Shown: one piece after another, positions 1 to 8,457 of the stretch | How positions within the stretch are numbered: the stretch's first letter is position 1 | Layout: every line of letters starts with the position of its first letter | NCBI RefSeq assembly: GCF_947489715.1 | Contig: NZ_CANLER010000002.1 | Span: 723,737 to 787,736, forward strand | Source: an uncultured Roseovarius sp. | GTDB taxonomy: Bacteria > Pseudomonadota > Alphaproteobacteria > Rhodobacterales > Rhodobacteraceae | Length of the DNA stretch: 64,000 bases | Direction of reading: 5' to 3' | Notes under the pieces: generated by a model | Told to the model about the DNA's origin: nothing | The model's input: only the letters and a program-made list of their open reading frames with translations | Database searches by the model: none | Made by a program: the position numbers and the translations under genes

Positions 1-84
1 GTCGGTGATATCCATGTCGGTGGCTGCGACGACCTTTATGCGCTTGAGCGGGCGGGCAAACTGGATTCGCTGCTGGCTGCGTGA
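1..84 (+). CDS. grxC: Glutaredoxin 3, C-terminal end (partial)
   Basis: Only the last 27 codons lie in the window. They read through VGGCDDLYALERAGKLDSLL, which matches the C-terminal helix of class I glutaredoxins, including the glutathione-binding GGCDD turn of GrxC. The redox-active CPYC-type site would be upstream of the window. The family reduces disulfides and glutathionylated proteins with glutathione in the cytoplasm. The stop codon overlaps the GTG start of the amidase gene by four bases, so the two genes are very probably co-transcribed. Confidence 0.85.
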   Translation, partial: VGDIHVGGCDDLYALERAGKLDSLLAA

Positions 85-920
85 GCGGCATGAAGACGGC
101 GCTTGTCCAACTCAATAGCAGTGATAACCCGAAATCGAACCTGCCTCAGACACGCGCTTTGATTGGTAATGCCGCGCGGCAAGGCGCGAATTTTGTTTTG
201 ACGCCGGAAGTAACCAACTGCGTTTCTGCAAGTCGTACGCATCAGGCGAGCGTTTTGCAGACCGAAGATCAGGACATTACGCTTCAATCTTTGCGCGAGC
301 AAGCTGCTGATCTTAGCATCTGGTTGCTGATCGGATCGCTGGCGCTCAAGACCGATGATAACGATGGCCGGTTTTGCAACCGGTCGTTCCTTATTTCGTC
401 CGAGGGTGACATCAAGGCGCGCTATGACAAGATCCATATGTTCGATGTGCAGGTTTCCGAAACCGAAACCTATCGCGAATCGGCGGGGTATAGACCGGGC
501 GAATGCAGTGTTTTAACCAAGGTCGCCGATGTCAGCTTGGGAATGACGATTTGCTACGATCTGCGGTTTCCACATGTTTACAGGGGTTTGGCTCAGGCTG
601 GAGCAGATGTGATTACGGTTCCATCGGCGTTTTCGCCGGTCACCGGTGCCGCGCATTGGGAGGTACTGTTGCGCGCCCGCGCCATTGAAAATGGGTGTTA
701 CATCCTTGCACCCGCGCAGACAGGCTTGCATTCGGCACAGGTCGGTCGCGCGCGCGAAACATACGGTCATTCAATCGCAATAGACCCTTGGGGACGTGTT
801 ATTGAAGACGCCGGAACGGAGCCCGGGATCATTATCGTTGATCTGGACCCCTCCGAGGTGGCAAAAGCGCGAGAGCGTATCCCTTCGCTGATACATGGAA
901 CCGATTTTGGCAGCCCTTGA
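81..920 (+). CDS. Carbon-nitrogen hydrolase (Nit1-like amidase)
   Basis: A 279-residue nitrilase-superfamily protein. The catalytic triad is visible: Glu43 in TPEVTN, Lys117 in YDKIHMFDV and Cys158 in MTICYDLRFP. The DKIHMFDV and CYDLRFP motifs are typical of the Nit1 branch, whose bacterial members hydrolyse deaminated glutathione or omega-amides. Translation probably starts at GTG 81, which overlaps the grxC stop as GTGA; an ATG at 90 is the alternative. Pairing with glutaredoxin fits a role in glutathione repair, but that substrate is an inference. The MarR gene starts directly after the stop codon. Confidence 0.88.
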   Translation: MSGMKTALVQLNSSDNPKSNLPQTRALIGNAARQGANFVLTPEVTNCVSASRTHQASVLQTEDQDITLQSLREQAADLSIWLLIGSLALKTDDNDGRFCNRSFLISSEGDIKARYDKIHMFDVQVSETETYRESAGYRPGECSVLTKVADVSLGMTICYDLRFPHVYRGLAQAGADVITVPSAFSPVTGAAHWEVLLRARAIENGCYILAPAQTGLHSAQVGRARETYGHSIAIDPWGRVIEDAGTEPGIIIVDLDPSEVAKARERIPSLIHGTDFGSP

Positions 921-1367
921 ATGAATGACGAAACCAGAAATTCCTTGGCGGTCGCCCTGTTCAGCGAGATTTTGACCAACGACCAGTTAATCAGAAACCG
1001 CCTGACACGTGTGCTGCCCAAAGGGATGGAGGTGTCTCATTTTTCGGTCTTGAACCATTTGGCGCATTTGAATGATGAACGCAGCCCTGCGCAACTGGCG
1101 AAAAACTTTCACGTCACGCGCGGTGCGATGACCAATACGCTCAGCAAGCTTGAACTTGCGGGCTATGTTCACATTCGACCTGATTGGGATGACGCACGTC
1201 GGAAAATGGTCGCGATCAGCCCGGCGGGACGCACTGCGCGTGAGGCCGCGATCAGCGCAATTGCACCGATGATATCAGAGATGGTCGCAGACCTGGGCGA
1301 GGACAAGGTACGCGCCACGCTACCGGTGATGCGCGAATTACGGGGTCGCCTGGAATCCAAGGACTAA
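921..1367 (+). CDS. MarR-family transcriptional regulator
   Basis: A 148-residue protein with the winged-helix pattern of MarR regulators. There is an N-terminal dimerisation helix, a recognition region around residues 55-80 (SPAQLAKNFHVTRGAMTNTLSKLE) and a wing at RPDWDDARRKMVAISPAG. These proteins usually bind palindromic operators as dimers and respond to small ligands or oxidants. The ATG directly follows the amidase stop, so the gene is probably the third member of a grxC-amidase-marR unit. The target genes and ligand cannot be read from the sequence. The stop lies nine bases from the convergent ubiG stop. Confidence 0.87.
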   Translation: MNDETRNSLAVALFSEILTNDQLIRNRLTRVLPKGMEVSHFSVLNHLAHLNDERSPAQLAKNFHVTRGAMTNTLSKLELAGYVHIRPDWDDARRKMVAISPAGRTAREAAISAIAPMISEMVADLGEDKVRATLPVMRELRGRLESKD

Positions 1368-1376
1368 AGACCGAGG

Positions 1377-2132
1377 TTAGGCAGATGCCGCTGGTTTTAC
1401 GCTGGTTGTCACATAGTTGACGCTCAGATCGCGCGGCGAGAGAGACCAAGACCAAAGCACTGGATTGAAGACAAAACCCTTGCGGTCGACCGGTTCCAAA
1501 CCTGCCTTTTTCAGCAATTCGTAAAGCTCATCCGGGGTAATAAACTTGTGCCATTCATGGGTGCCCTTCGGCAACCAGCGCATCACATATTCCGCGCCAA
1601 CAATGGCCATGGCAAAGCTTTTTGCGTTACGATTGATGGTCGAACAAAGGTGAATGCCACCTGGGCGCAAGAGTTGTCGGCAAGCCGTCAGATAGGCCAG
1701 CGGATCGGCGACATGTTCGACAACTTCCATATTCAGTACCGCGTCGAACTGCTCGCCAGAATCGGCCATCGCTTCGGCTGTTGTATGGCGATAATCAATC
1801 TCCAGCCCGCTTTGTTCCGCATGAAGTTGTGCCACGGGAATATTGCGTTCAGCCGCATCAGCGCCGACGACCTCAGCTCCCAAACGTGCCATCGGCTCAC
1901 TTAGTAAACCACCTCCGCAACCGATATCGAGAACGCGCAGACCTTTGAATGGGCTCGGTTGGGACAGATCGCGATCAAACTCGGCGGCAATCTGATTTGT
2001 GATATAGTCCAACCTGCATGGGTTGAGCATGTGCAGCGGTTTGAATTTGCCGTTCGGATCCCACCATTCCGCGGCCATCGCCTCGAATTTGGCAACTTCG
2101 GCGGGATCAATCGTTGTGTGAGCGGCTTGCAT
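1377..2132 (-). CDS. ubiG: Ubiquinone biosynthesis O-methyltransferase UbiG
   Basis: A class I SAM-dependent methyltransferase that performs both O-methylations of the ubiquinone ring. The SAM-binding motif is [20 protein letters not shown]. The N-terminal [19 protein letters not shown] and the post-I motif MEVVEHV are UbiG hallmarks. The frame is open further upstream, but the ATG at 2132 is preceded by GGAG and gives 251 residues, the usual length; an ATG at 2144 is the alternative. The gene is divergent from the iminopeptidase, with about 50 bases between the starts. Confidence 0.92.
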   Translation of the reverse strand: MQAAHTTIDPAEVAKFEAMAAEWWDPNGKFKPLHMLNPCRLDYITNQIAAEFDRDLSQPSPFKGLRVLDIGCGGGLLSEPMARLGAEVVGADAAERNIPVAQLHAEQSGLEIDYRHTTAEAMADSGEQFDAVLNMEVVEHVADPLAYLTACRQLLRPGGIHLCSTINRNAKSFAMAIVGAEYVMRWLPKGTHEWHKFITPDELYELLKKAGLEPVDRKGFVFNPVLWSWSLSPRDLSVNYVTTSVKPAASA

Positions 2133-2181
2133 TCTGCTCTCCATATGCTCTTGATGGTATTGCCCATTATATAGGACGGTC

Positions 2182-3159
2182 ATGGATAAATTCTCAGGCC
2201 AAAAGAGCGCAGTCCAGTATTTGTATCCACCGGTTGAACCCTTTGACCGGCAAATGATGGATGTGGGCGATGGACACAAGGTTTATGTCGAGCAATCCGG
2301 CAATCGCGAAGGCTTGCCGGTGGTCGTTTTGCATGGCGGTCCGGGGGGCGGGTGCAGCCCGGCGATGAGGCGCTATTTTGACCCCAAGGTTTATCGCATC
2401 GTTTTGTTTGATCAGCGCGGCTGTGGCCGGTCAAAGCCCCATGCCAGTGTCGAAGCGAATACAACCTGGCATCTGGTTGCGGATATCGAGCGCATCCGCC
2501 AGAGCTTTGGCATTGAGAACTGGATCGTTTTTGGTGGAAGCTGGGGTGCGACGCTGGCGTTGATCTACGCACAGGCCCATCCTGAACGGGTGGCGCAATT
2601 GGTGCTTCGGGGTGTCTTCATGATGACCCAGGCTGAGCTGGCGTGGTTCTATGGCGGGGCTGCCGGGCAATTCTGGCCTGAGACCTGGGAGCGTTTTCAA
2701 GAGCTTATCCCCGAGGATGAGCGGGGCGACATGATCGCGGCTTACCACAAACGCTTGTTCTCGGAGGATGCTACGGCGCAGACGGTCTATGCCAAAGCTT
2801 GGTCTGCCTGGGAAAACGCGGTTGCGACCGTGCATTCCACCGGGTCGAGTGGTGACAGCCCGGCGGAGTATGCGAGGGCCTTTGCGAGGCTGGAAAATCA
2901 CTATTTCACCCATGCCGGATTTCTTGAGTACGATGGCCAAATTTTGGATCAGATGGGTAAGATATCGCATATTCCGGGCACGATCGTGCAAGGGCGGTTT
3001 GACATGATCTGCCCGCCCCGCACCGCGTACAGGCTGGCCAAAGCCTGGGGGACAAATGCGGATTTGCGGATGATTCCAGTGGCGGGGCATGCCTTGTCCG
3101 AGCCGGGGATCAGTGCTGAGCTTGTAGGCGTGATGGACCGGTTGGCGCGCCAGCGTTAA
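2182..3159 (+). CDS. pip: Prolyl iminopeptidase (alpha/beta hydrolase)
   Basis: A 325-residue S33-family peptidase that releases N-terminal proline from peptides in the cytoplasm. The oxyanion-hole motif HGGPGGG starts at residue 51, the nucleophile elbow GGSWGA places the serine at residue 120, and the Asp and His of the triad fit [10 protein letters not shown] and VAGHALSEP near the C-terminus. The N-terminal [18 protein letters not shown] is typical of bacterial proline iminopeptidases. The start is ATG 2182. The gene stands alone; a phased repeat follows about 28 bases after the stop. Confidence 0.92.
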   Translation: MDKFSGQKSAVQYLYPPVEPFDRQMMDVGDGHKVYVEQSGNREGLPVVVLHGGPGGGCSPAMRRYFDPKVYRIVLFDQRGCGRSKPHASVEANTTWHLVADIERIRQSFGIENWIVFGGSWGATLALIYAQAHPERVAQLVLRGVFMMTQAELAWFYGGAAGQFWPETWERFQELIPEDERGDMIAAYHKRLFSEDATAQTVYAKAWSAWENAVATVHSTGSSGDSPAEYARAFARLENHYFTHAGFLEYDGQILDQMGKISHIPGTIVQGRFDMICPPRTAYRLAKAWGTNADLRMIPVAGHALSEPGISAELVGVMDRLARQR

Positions 3160-3186
3160 CCCCCCGAATCAGGCCAAAAAACCCTG

Positions 3187-3225
3187 TCGGTATAACGTCG
3201 GTATTTTGTCGGTATAACGTCGGTG
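3187..3225 (+). repeat. Phased 11-bp tandem repeat, copy 1
   Basis: Three 11-bp units TCGGTATAACG, TCGGTATTTTG and TCGGTATAACG are followed by a fourth TCGGTG, and a fifth TCGGT comes 12 bases later. The same 39-bp element with a single mismatch occurs at 50734-50772. Units repeat about once per DNA helical turn, so all faces of the repeat point the same way. It lies between pip and the CDGSH gene, about 90 bases upstream of the latter. The function is unknown. Confidence 0.8.
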
Positions 3226-3311
3226 CCGCTGTCGGTTGGCCGTTGTCTTGAAATTTTGGACGGGCAGAACGGTTCTTCGCGCTACTCTTAAACAAAACAG
3301 GGAGCGATTCG

Positions 3312-3938
3312 ATGACAGATACACCGGAAATCGAAGAACGTGAAAACGGGCCGCTGGTGGCCAAGGGAATTGCCCGCATGGTTGGACCGGATGGCGCAGA
3401 GGTCGAAACCAAGGAGGTGATGGCGCTGTGCCGCTGTGGTCAGTCCAAGAACAAACCCTTCTGCGATGGCAGCCACAAGGAAGCCGGTTTTGAGAGCCGG
3501 GGTGGCGAACCCGCGGGCAAGGACAAGCTGCTGACCTATGTGGGTGCCAACGCAACCGTGACATATAACCCGATGATCTGTTCGCATGCAGCAGAGTGCG
3601 GACGTTTGGCCAGCAACATTTTCAACCCGGAACAGAAACCCTGGGTGCAGCCCGACAACGGGACCGTTGCTGAGGTTGAGGCTGTCGTGGCCGCCTGCCC
3701 ATCCGGGGCGCTGGCGCTGAAACATGCTGATGGCGCGCTTGAGCATCATCTGGCGGACCGCTGCAACGTGGTGATCGAAAAGAACGGGCCCTATTGGATC
3801 CAAAATGTCAAATCACCGGTGAGTGTGCAGGGCGAGGGCATGTCATCGAAAAAATATGTGCTGTGCCGCTGCGGGCTGAGTGGGAACAAACCCTATTGCG
3901 ACGGGTCGCATCGGGACAAGGGATGGCGGGACGACTGA
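3312..3938 (+). CDS. Iron-sulfur protein with two CDGSH domains
   Basis: A 208-residue soluble protein with two CDGSH-type 2Fe-2S domains flanking a central ferredoxin-like segment. The first domain has Cys40, Cys42, Cys51 and His55. The second, at the extreme C-terminus, has Cys185, Cys187, Cys196 and His200. Between them is a divergent mono-cluster Fer4-type region with C-x5-C, then VAACPSGAL. Such proteins are thought to store or transfer redox-labile clusters, and no substrate can be assigned. ATG 3312 is preceded by GGAGCG. The gene appears monocistronic. Confidence 0.87.
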   Translation: MTDTPEIEERENGPLVAKGIARMVGPDGAEVETKEVMALCRCGQSKNKPFCDGSHKEAGFESRGGEPAGKDKLLTYVGANATVTYNPMICSHAAECGRLASNIFNPEQKPWVQPDNGTVAEVEAVVAACPSGALALKHADGALEHHLADRCNVVIEKNGPYWIQNVKSPVSVQGEGMSSKKYVLCRCGLSGNKPYCDGSHRDKGWRDD

Positions 3939-4086
3939 TTGATATTCAGCGTCTGGCCTGTGGCAGCCTTATCCAAAAATGCGCTGCTTATGTTTGCAGC
4001 GATGTTCGTGGTGCTGAACTGTAAATGATGCAACCGGGCAGGTTGATGCCGCCCCGGATTTTCAGACCGGCGTGATCCCGATGCTT

Positions 4087-4776
4087 TCAGCCATATTCGA
4101 CAAAAAGGTCATAGGAGCAGCTATAGACGGGGCTAATCAGCTGGACAACCAATCCCTCCTGGCCATCTAAACGCAGCCCCCAGGTTTTGACGCTGTTTTC
4201 TTCTGGGAAAAAGGGATCGAGAAAACCGATGCCTGCTTCATTGGCATGGAAGGCATTTATCTTGCAGGAGTAATTATTTGAACGGCTCCGGATCTTTACG
4301 TTCAACGTTTGCTGCGCTGAATCCAACGGGATATAGTACCAGTCGTCTGATGATTGCGTAACGATACCCGAAATTGCGCCACCGACTTCTATTACATTGG
4401 CCTGCTCCCAACTGTCGTTGGGTTCTGCTTCTTTCCCGTCAGCAGTTGGTCGGGGTGGAGCGGCGGAACCGCCTGTGCTGTTGGTGCCCGGTTCTTCTTT
4501 GGTCTCAGCTTGAATTTCGTCAGGTGCTGGGTTCGGAACATTTTGTGCAGCTTCGTGACGGACAGGCACGAAAATCGGTACCGTGAGGAAAGCAGCGCCG
4601 ACAAGGAAGACAACCAATCCGATCGAGGATGCGTTGAATTTCAGTCCGAATATTTCGATTTTCGTTAAGCCATCAACCAATGGCGGTCGAAAGATAAACC
4701 AGAGGCCTACCAGCGAAAAAACGGCCCCAAGCGCCATGATGGCGTAAATCTGGATACTGGTCAGATCTTGCAGCAT
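4087..4776 (-). CDS. Membrane-anchored protein with PPC-like C-terminal domain
   Basis: A 229-residue protein of unknown function. Two hydrophobic helices (about residues 10-29 and 50-70) are followed by a Pro/Glu/Thr-rich linker (about 75-115). The C-terminal region begins EPNDSWEQAN and continues with SDDWYYIPL, which resembles bacterial pre-peptidase C-terminal (PPC) beta-sandwich domains. A small extracytoplasmic module on a membrane anchor is the simplest reading. No operon partner is visible. The 148 bases downstream and 225 bases upstream show no convincing gene. Confidence 0.6.
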   Translation of the reverse strand: MLQDLTSIQIYAIMALGAVFSLVGLWFIFRPPLVDGLTKIEIFGLKFNASSIGLVVFLVGAAFLTVPIFVPVRHEAAQNVPNPAPDEIQAETKEEPGTNSTGGSAAPPRPTADGKEAEPNDSWEQANVIEVGGAISGIVTQSSDDWYYIPLDSAQQTLNVKIRSRSNNYSCKINAFHANEAGIGFLDPFFPEENSVKTWGLRLDGQEGLVVQLISPVYSCSYDLFVEYG

Positions 4777-5001
4777 TCGTCCCCTAATGCCTTTTTAAAA
4801 GAATTACTTGTTTTTCAACCGATGGTAGCACAGCGGCGCAAGCGAGTCTTTACGGCGAAAAATGGCGCGCTGAATGACGTATTCGCCGGCCCCGAAATTA
4901 GAATGTGTTTGCAGTTTGAAATTGCTGCAAGGCCGACGGGCGGCTTTGCCCGAATTGTCATCTATCTTGGTCTGTTTTGAGCCGGTTGAGGGATGACAGG
5001 A

Positions 5002-5397
5002 TCAGATATCTTCGCGAAGTTGTCGTTCGTAGTAATCAGCGTCGAACCAACCCAGTGAGGATTTGACCTTGAGGTTCTCATCCAGATCCCATTCTTCCCA
5101 ACCCTGAAACGCGACTTTCTTGCCGGATTCGGCGTGAGTGCCGGTGAAGGTCCAGACATAGACAGCGTGATCTCCGGCGATGAAACTGTGATCAAAGCGC
5201 AGGACCAAGTCGGGGAATTCATCGCAAAAGCCTTTGACCATTTCACCGATATCGGCGTGACCGATCATCGGGTCGCCCCGGTTGATGCTGAACACAGCAT
5301 CATCGGAGTAAGAGGCGGCAACCCCTTCCGGAGATTTGGCGCACCAAGCGTCGATATGTTTGGTGATCAAATCTTGTATTGCGTCTGGTGTTGGCAC
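5002..5397 (-). CDS. SnoaL-like / NTF2-fold protein
   Basis: A 131-residue protein with the pattern of small cone-shaped NTF2-like folds: ITKHIDAWCAKSPEGVAASYSDDAVFSINRGDP at the N-terminus, HADIGEMVKGFCDEFPDLVLRF in the middle, and a YVWTFTGTHAESGKKVAFQGWEEW strand region. Members are often enzymes or binding proteins acting on small organic molecules, and no reaction can be named here. The start is a GTG at 5397 with a GGGGGA ribosome-binding site. The gene stands alone on the minus strand. Confidence 0.72.
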   Translation of the reverse strand: MPTPDAIQDLITKHIDAWCAKSPEGVAASYSDDAVFSINRGDPMIGHADIGEMVKGFCDEFPDLVLRFDHSFIAGDHAVYVWTFTGTHAESGKKVAFQGWEEWDLDENLKVKSSLGWFDADYYERQLREDI

Positions 5398-5480
5398 CGA
5401 TTTCCCCCACGGTTTCTTTCATTTTCGACTAGAGTGATCGGATTCTTACAAGTCAAGTCGACGATAACCAAAGACAAGCC

Positions 5481-5509
5481 TTGCAGACTCAGAGTACCGG
5501 GCGTATATG
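5481..5509 (+). promoter_or_regulatory. Candidate sigma70 promoter of the rimP-infB operon
   Basis: TTGCAG at 5481-5486 and TATATG at 5504-5509 are separated by exactly 17 bases, a good housekeeping-promoter arrangement. Transcription would begin near 5515, about 85 bases before the rimP ATG and just ahead of a terminator-like hairpin. Confidence 0.55.
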
Positions 5510-5564
5510 CATCTCAACAGCGGCGCTTGCGGGTCCACACCGACAGGCTCCACCGGAAAGTGTG

Positions 5565-5587
5565 ACGGGCCGCGCGCCCGTTTTTTT
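5565..5587 (+). terminator. Intrinsic terminator in the rimP leader
   Basis: ACGGGC and GCCCGT form a six-pair GC-rich stem around a CGCGC loop, followed directly by a run of seven T. It lies between the candidate promoter and rimP, 14 bases upstream of the rimP ATG, so it would end transcription before the operon unless bypassed. This suggests an attenuator or a short leader RNA of about 70 bases. Confidence 0.7.
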
Positions 5588-5600
5588 GTGCTTGGAACCC

Positions 5601-6176
5601 ATGACCAACGATCTGATTGCAAAAGCAGCGATTGACCGCCGGATGGCCGAGATCATCATCCCTGTCATCGAAGATATGGGGTTTGAGCTGGTGCGCGTGC
5701 GTTTGATGGGCGGCAAGTCGCATATTTTGCAGATCATGGCTGAGCGGCCCGAGGGCGGCATCGAAGTGGATGACTGTGCCCAGATCAGCACGGCCGTCAG
5801 CGCGGTGCTGGATGTCGAAGACCCGATCACCGAGGCCTATACGCTGGAAGTGTCATCGCCCGGGATCGACCGGCCGCTGACGCGGCTCAAGGATTTCGAG
5901 GCGTTCGAGGGTTATGAGGCCAAGATCGAGACCGCCGATCTGATCGACGGGCGGAAACGCTTCAAGGGTATGTTGGCGGGTGTTGAGGGCAGCGAAGTGC
6001 TGATCAATGTCGAGGAAGGCACGATCGGGCTGGAGTTTGACTGGCTGGCCGATGCCAAGCTGGTGCTGACCGACGAGTTGATCAAGGAAATGCTGCGTCA
6101 GCGCAAGGCGGCGGGCACACTGAACGAAGACGAATTTGACGATATAGAGACCGAAACCGGCTCTGAGGAGGACTGA
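5601..6176 (+). CDS. rimP: Ribosome maturation factor RimP
   Basis: A 191-residue protein needed for maturation of the 30S subunit. The N-terminal domain carries [12 protein letters not shown] and EVDDCAQIS, and the middle motif [14 protein letters not shown] is diagnostic for RimP. The C-terminal half is the Sm-like beta-barrel. The ATG at 5601 gives the family-typical N-terminus, although the frame is open upstream. The ATG falls right after the leader terminator. The nusA start follows four bases after the stop, so the genes are translationally close. Confidence 0.93.
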   Translation: MTNDLIAKAAIDRRMAEIIIPVIEDMGFELVRVRLMGGKSHILQIMAERPEGGIEVDDCAQISTAVSAVLDVEDPITEAYTLEVSSPGIDRPLTRLKDFEAFEGYEAKIETADLIDGRKRFKGMLAGVEGSEVLINVEEGTIGLEFDWLADAKLVLTDELIKEMLRQRKAAGTLNEDEFDDIETETGSEED

Positions 6177-6180
6177 GAGA

Positions 6181-7803
6181 ATGGCAATCACATCTGCCAA
6201 CCAGCTGGAACTGCTGCAAACCGCCGAGGCCGTGGCCCGCGAAAAGATGATCGACCCTGTGCTGGTGATCGAAGCGATGGAAGAAAGCCTCGCCCGGGCG
6301 GCCAAGTCGCGCTACGGCGCCGAAATGGATATCCGTGTCAGCATCGACCGCAAGACCGGCAAAGCGACCTTTACCCGGGTTCGGACTGTTGTCGAGGACG
6401 AGGAGCTTGAGAATTATCAGTCGGAATTCACTGTCGAACAGGCGAAACAGTATCTGGAAGACCCCAAGGTCGGTGACCAGCTCATCGAGGAAGTACCACC
6501 GGTGGATATGGGCCGGATCGCCGCGCAGTCGGCCAAGCAGGTGATCCTGCAGAAGGTGCGCGAAGCCGAGCGTGATCGTCAGTTCGAGGAATTCAAGGAC
6601 CGCGCCGGCACGATCATCAACGGTCAGGTCAAGCGCGAGGAATATGGCAACGTCATCGTCGATGTGGGACGGGGCGAGGCGATTCTGCGCCGGAACGAAA
6701 AGATCGGTCGCGAATCGTATCGCCCGAACGACCGTATCCGCTGTTACATCAAGGATGTGCGCCGCGAGGCCCGTGGCCCGCAGATTTTCCTGAGCCGCAC
6801 TGCACCGGAATTCATGGCGGAGCTGTTCAAGATGGAAGTGCCCGAGATTTATGATGGCATCATCGAGATTAAGGCGGTGGCCCGTGATCCGGGTTCGCGC
6901 GCGAAGATCGCCGTGATCAGCTATGACAGCTCGATTGACCCGGTGGGTGCCTGTGTGGGTATGCGCGGCAGCCGGGTGCAGGCCGTGGTGAACGAGCTTC
7001 AGGGCGAAAAGATCGACATCATCCCGTGGAACGAAGATCAGCCGACCTTCCTGGTGAACGCGCTGCAGCCTGCCGAGGTTTCGAAGGTGGTTCTGGACGA
7101 AGAGGCCGAACGGATCGAGGTTGTCGTGCCCGAGGAGCAGCTTTCGCTGGCAATCGGTCGCCGTGGTCAGAACGTGCGTCTGGCCAGTCAGCTGACCAGT
7201 CTGGATATCGACATCATGACCGAGGCCGAGGATTCGGAACGTCGTCAGCGTGAGTTCGAAGAGCGCACCAAGCTCTTTATGGATACGCTGGATCTGGACG
7301 AGTTCTTTGCGCAGCTTCTGGTTTCGGAAGGGTTCACCAACCTTGAAGAGGTCGCCTATGTCGAGCTGGACGAACTGCTGGTGATCGACGGCGTTGACGA
7401 AGACACCGCCAAGGAATTACAGGCACGGGCGCGCGATGTGCTGGACGCGCAGGCGAAGGCCGCATTGGACAAGGCGCGCGAGCTGGGTGTCGAGGACAGC
7501 CTGGTTGAATTCGAGGGCCTGACACCCCAGATGATTCAGGCATTGGCCGAAGATGGCGTGAAATCGCTGGAAGACTTTGCAACCTGCGCCGACTGGGAAC
7601 TTGCCGGAGGCTGGACCACCAATGACGGTGAGCGGGTCAAAGATGACGGTATTCTGGAACCATATGATGTCTCGCTGGAGGAAGCGCAGAACATGGTGAT
7701 GACCGCCCGTATCATGCTGGGTTGGGTCGATCCTGCCGATCTAGAGGCTGACGAGGCCGAAGAAGATGGTGAGATTGGCGAAGAACAGGAGGCTGAGGCC
7801 TGA
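6181..7803 (+). CDS. nusA: Transcription termination/antitermination protein NusA
   Basis: A 540-residue RNA polymerase-binding factor. The order is an N-terminal polymerase-binding domain, an S1 domain near residues 135-200 (GQVKREEYGNVIVDVGRGEAIL), KH domains with VGMRGSRVQAV and AIGRRGQNVRLA, then acidic helix-hairpin-helix repeats and an acidic tail (EEDGEIGEEQEAEA). It controls pausing, termination and rRNA antitermination. Its stop codon sits inside a 22-base perfect inverted repeat (7795-7816). The neighbours rimP, ylxR and infB give the standard operon. Confidence 0.96.
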   Translation: MAITSANQLELLQTAEAVAREKMIDPVLVIEAMEESLARAAKSRYGAEMDIRVSIDRKTGKATFTRVRTVVEDEELENYQSEFTVEQAKQYLEDPKVGDQLIEEVPPVDMGRIAAQSAKQVILQKVREAERDRQFEEFKDRAGTIINGQVKREEYGNVIVDVGRGEAILRRNEKIGRESYRPNDRIRCYIKDVRREARGPQIFLSRTAPEFMAELFKMEVPEIYDGIIEIKAVARDPGSRAKIAVISYDSSIDPVGACVGMRGSRVQAVVNELQGEKIDIIPWNEDQPTFLVNALQPAEVSKVVLDEEAERIEVVVPEEQLSLAIGRRGQNVRLASQLTSLDIDIMTEAEDSERRQREFEERTKLFMDTLDLDEFFAQLLVSEGFTNLEEVAYVELDELLVIDGVDEDTAKELQARARDVLDAQAKAALDKARELGVEDSLVEFEGLTPQMIQALAEDGVKSLEDFATCADWELAGGWTTNDGERVKDDGILEPYDVSLEEAQNMVMTARIMLGWVDPADLEADEAEEDGEIGEEQEAEA

Positions 7804-7816
7804 TTTATCAGGCCTC
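7795..7816 (+). other. Inverted repeat spanning the nusA stop codon
   Basis: GAGGCCTGAT and its exact reverse complement ATCAGGCCTC are separated by TT, making a strong RNA hairpin that includes the nusA stop. No T-run follows, so it is not a typical terminator. It may affect message stability or coupling to ylxR. Confidence 0.5.
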
Positions 7817-7827
7817 GGAGGCACCTG

Positions 7828-8451
7828 ATGGGTCGCGGCGGGCAACCCAAAGATCGGACGGATGGTCCTGAGCGCAAGTGCATTGCCACGGGTGAGGTGC
7901 AGCCAAAGCATGGCCTCATCCGCTTTGCCGTGGGACCGGATGGGCAGATCGCGCCGGATTTGGCGGGAAAACTGCCGGGTCGGGGCATCTGGCTGTCCGC
8001 GGATCGCGCGGCGGTGGATAAGGCTGCCAAGAAGGGCCTGTTTGCCCGTGCGACCAAGCAACCGGTGACCGTGCCTGACGCTCTGGCCGACCTGCTGGAA
8101 AGCATGCTGGCGCGCCGTGTGATCGAGTTGATCAGCCTTGCCCGTAAGGGGGGCCGGGCTACAACAGGATATGAGCGGGTCAAGGATTGGTTGACTAAGG
8201 ACGAGGCCGAGGTATTGATCCAGGCCAGCGATGGCTCGGAGCGGGGGAAATCGAAACTGAGCACGCCCCATGGCGGCAGTTTCATAGGCTGGCTGACAGC
8301 GGCAGAGCTGGGCCAGGCCTTTGGCCGACAAACAGCGGTGCATGCGGCACTGGGTGCTGGTGGTTTGTCCAAACGTGTTGTAGAGGAGGCGGCAAGGTTA
8401 AAAGGCCTTCGCGTCTCGGACGGTGACAAGGGTCACCGGAAAGGAAAGTAG
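7828..8451 (+). CDS. YlxR/DUF448 and L7Ae-like RNA-binding protein
   Basis: A 207-residue two-domain protein. The first part (residues about 10-80, GPERKCIATGE through GRGIWLSADRAAV) is the YlxR fold. The second part (about 95-185, LARKGGRATTGYERV then the ASDGSERGKSKL region) resembles the L7Ae/L30e RNA-binding fold. Alphaproteobacteria commonly carry this fusion between nusA and infB. It is presumed to act in RNA binding, translation or transcription, and its exact role is not established. The C-terminus is strongly basic. Confidence 0.88.
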   Translation: MGRGGQPKDRTDGPERKCIATGEVQPKHGLIRFAVGPDGQIAPDLAGKLPGRGIWLSADRAAVDKAAKKGLFARATKQPVTVPDALADLLESMLARRVIELISLARKGGRATTGYERVKDWLTKDEAEVLIQASDGSERGKSKLSTPHGGSFIGWLTAAELGQAFGRQTAVHAALGAGGLSKRVVEEAARLKGLRVSDGDKGHRKGK

Positions 8452-8457
8452 AAGCAG

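Noticed and set aside
3187..3225. The tandem TCGGT repeats as a CRISPR array.
   Set aside because: Units are 11 bp without unique spacers, and no cas genes are present.
4768..4980. A 70-residue plus-strand frame upstream of the SnoaL-like gene.
   Set aside because: No ribosome site, mixed composition and no partner; the gap looks non-coding.
5510..5590. A tRNA gene ahead of rimP, as in some proteobacteria.
   Set aside because: No cloverleaf or CCA-adjacent acceptor stem can be drawn; the segment is a leader with a terminator.
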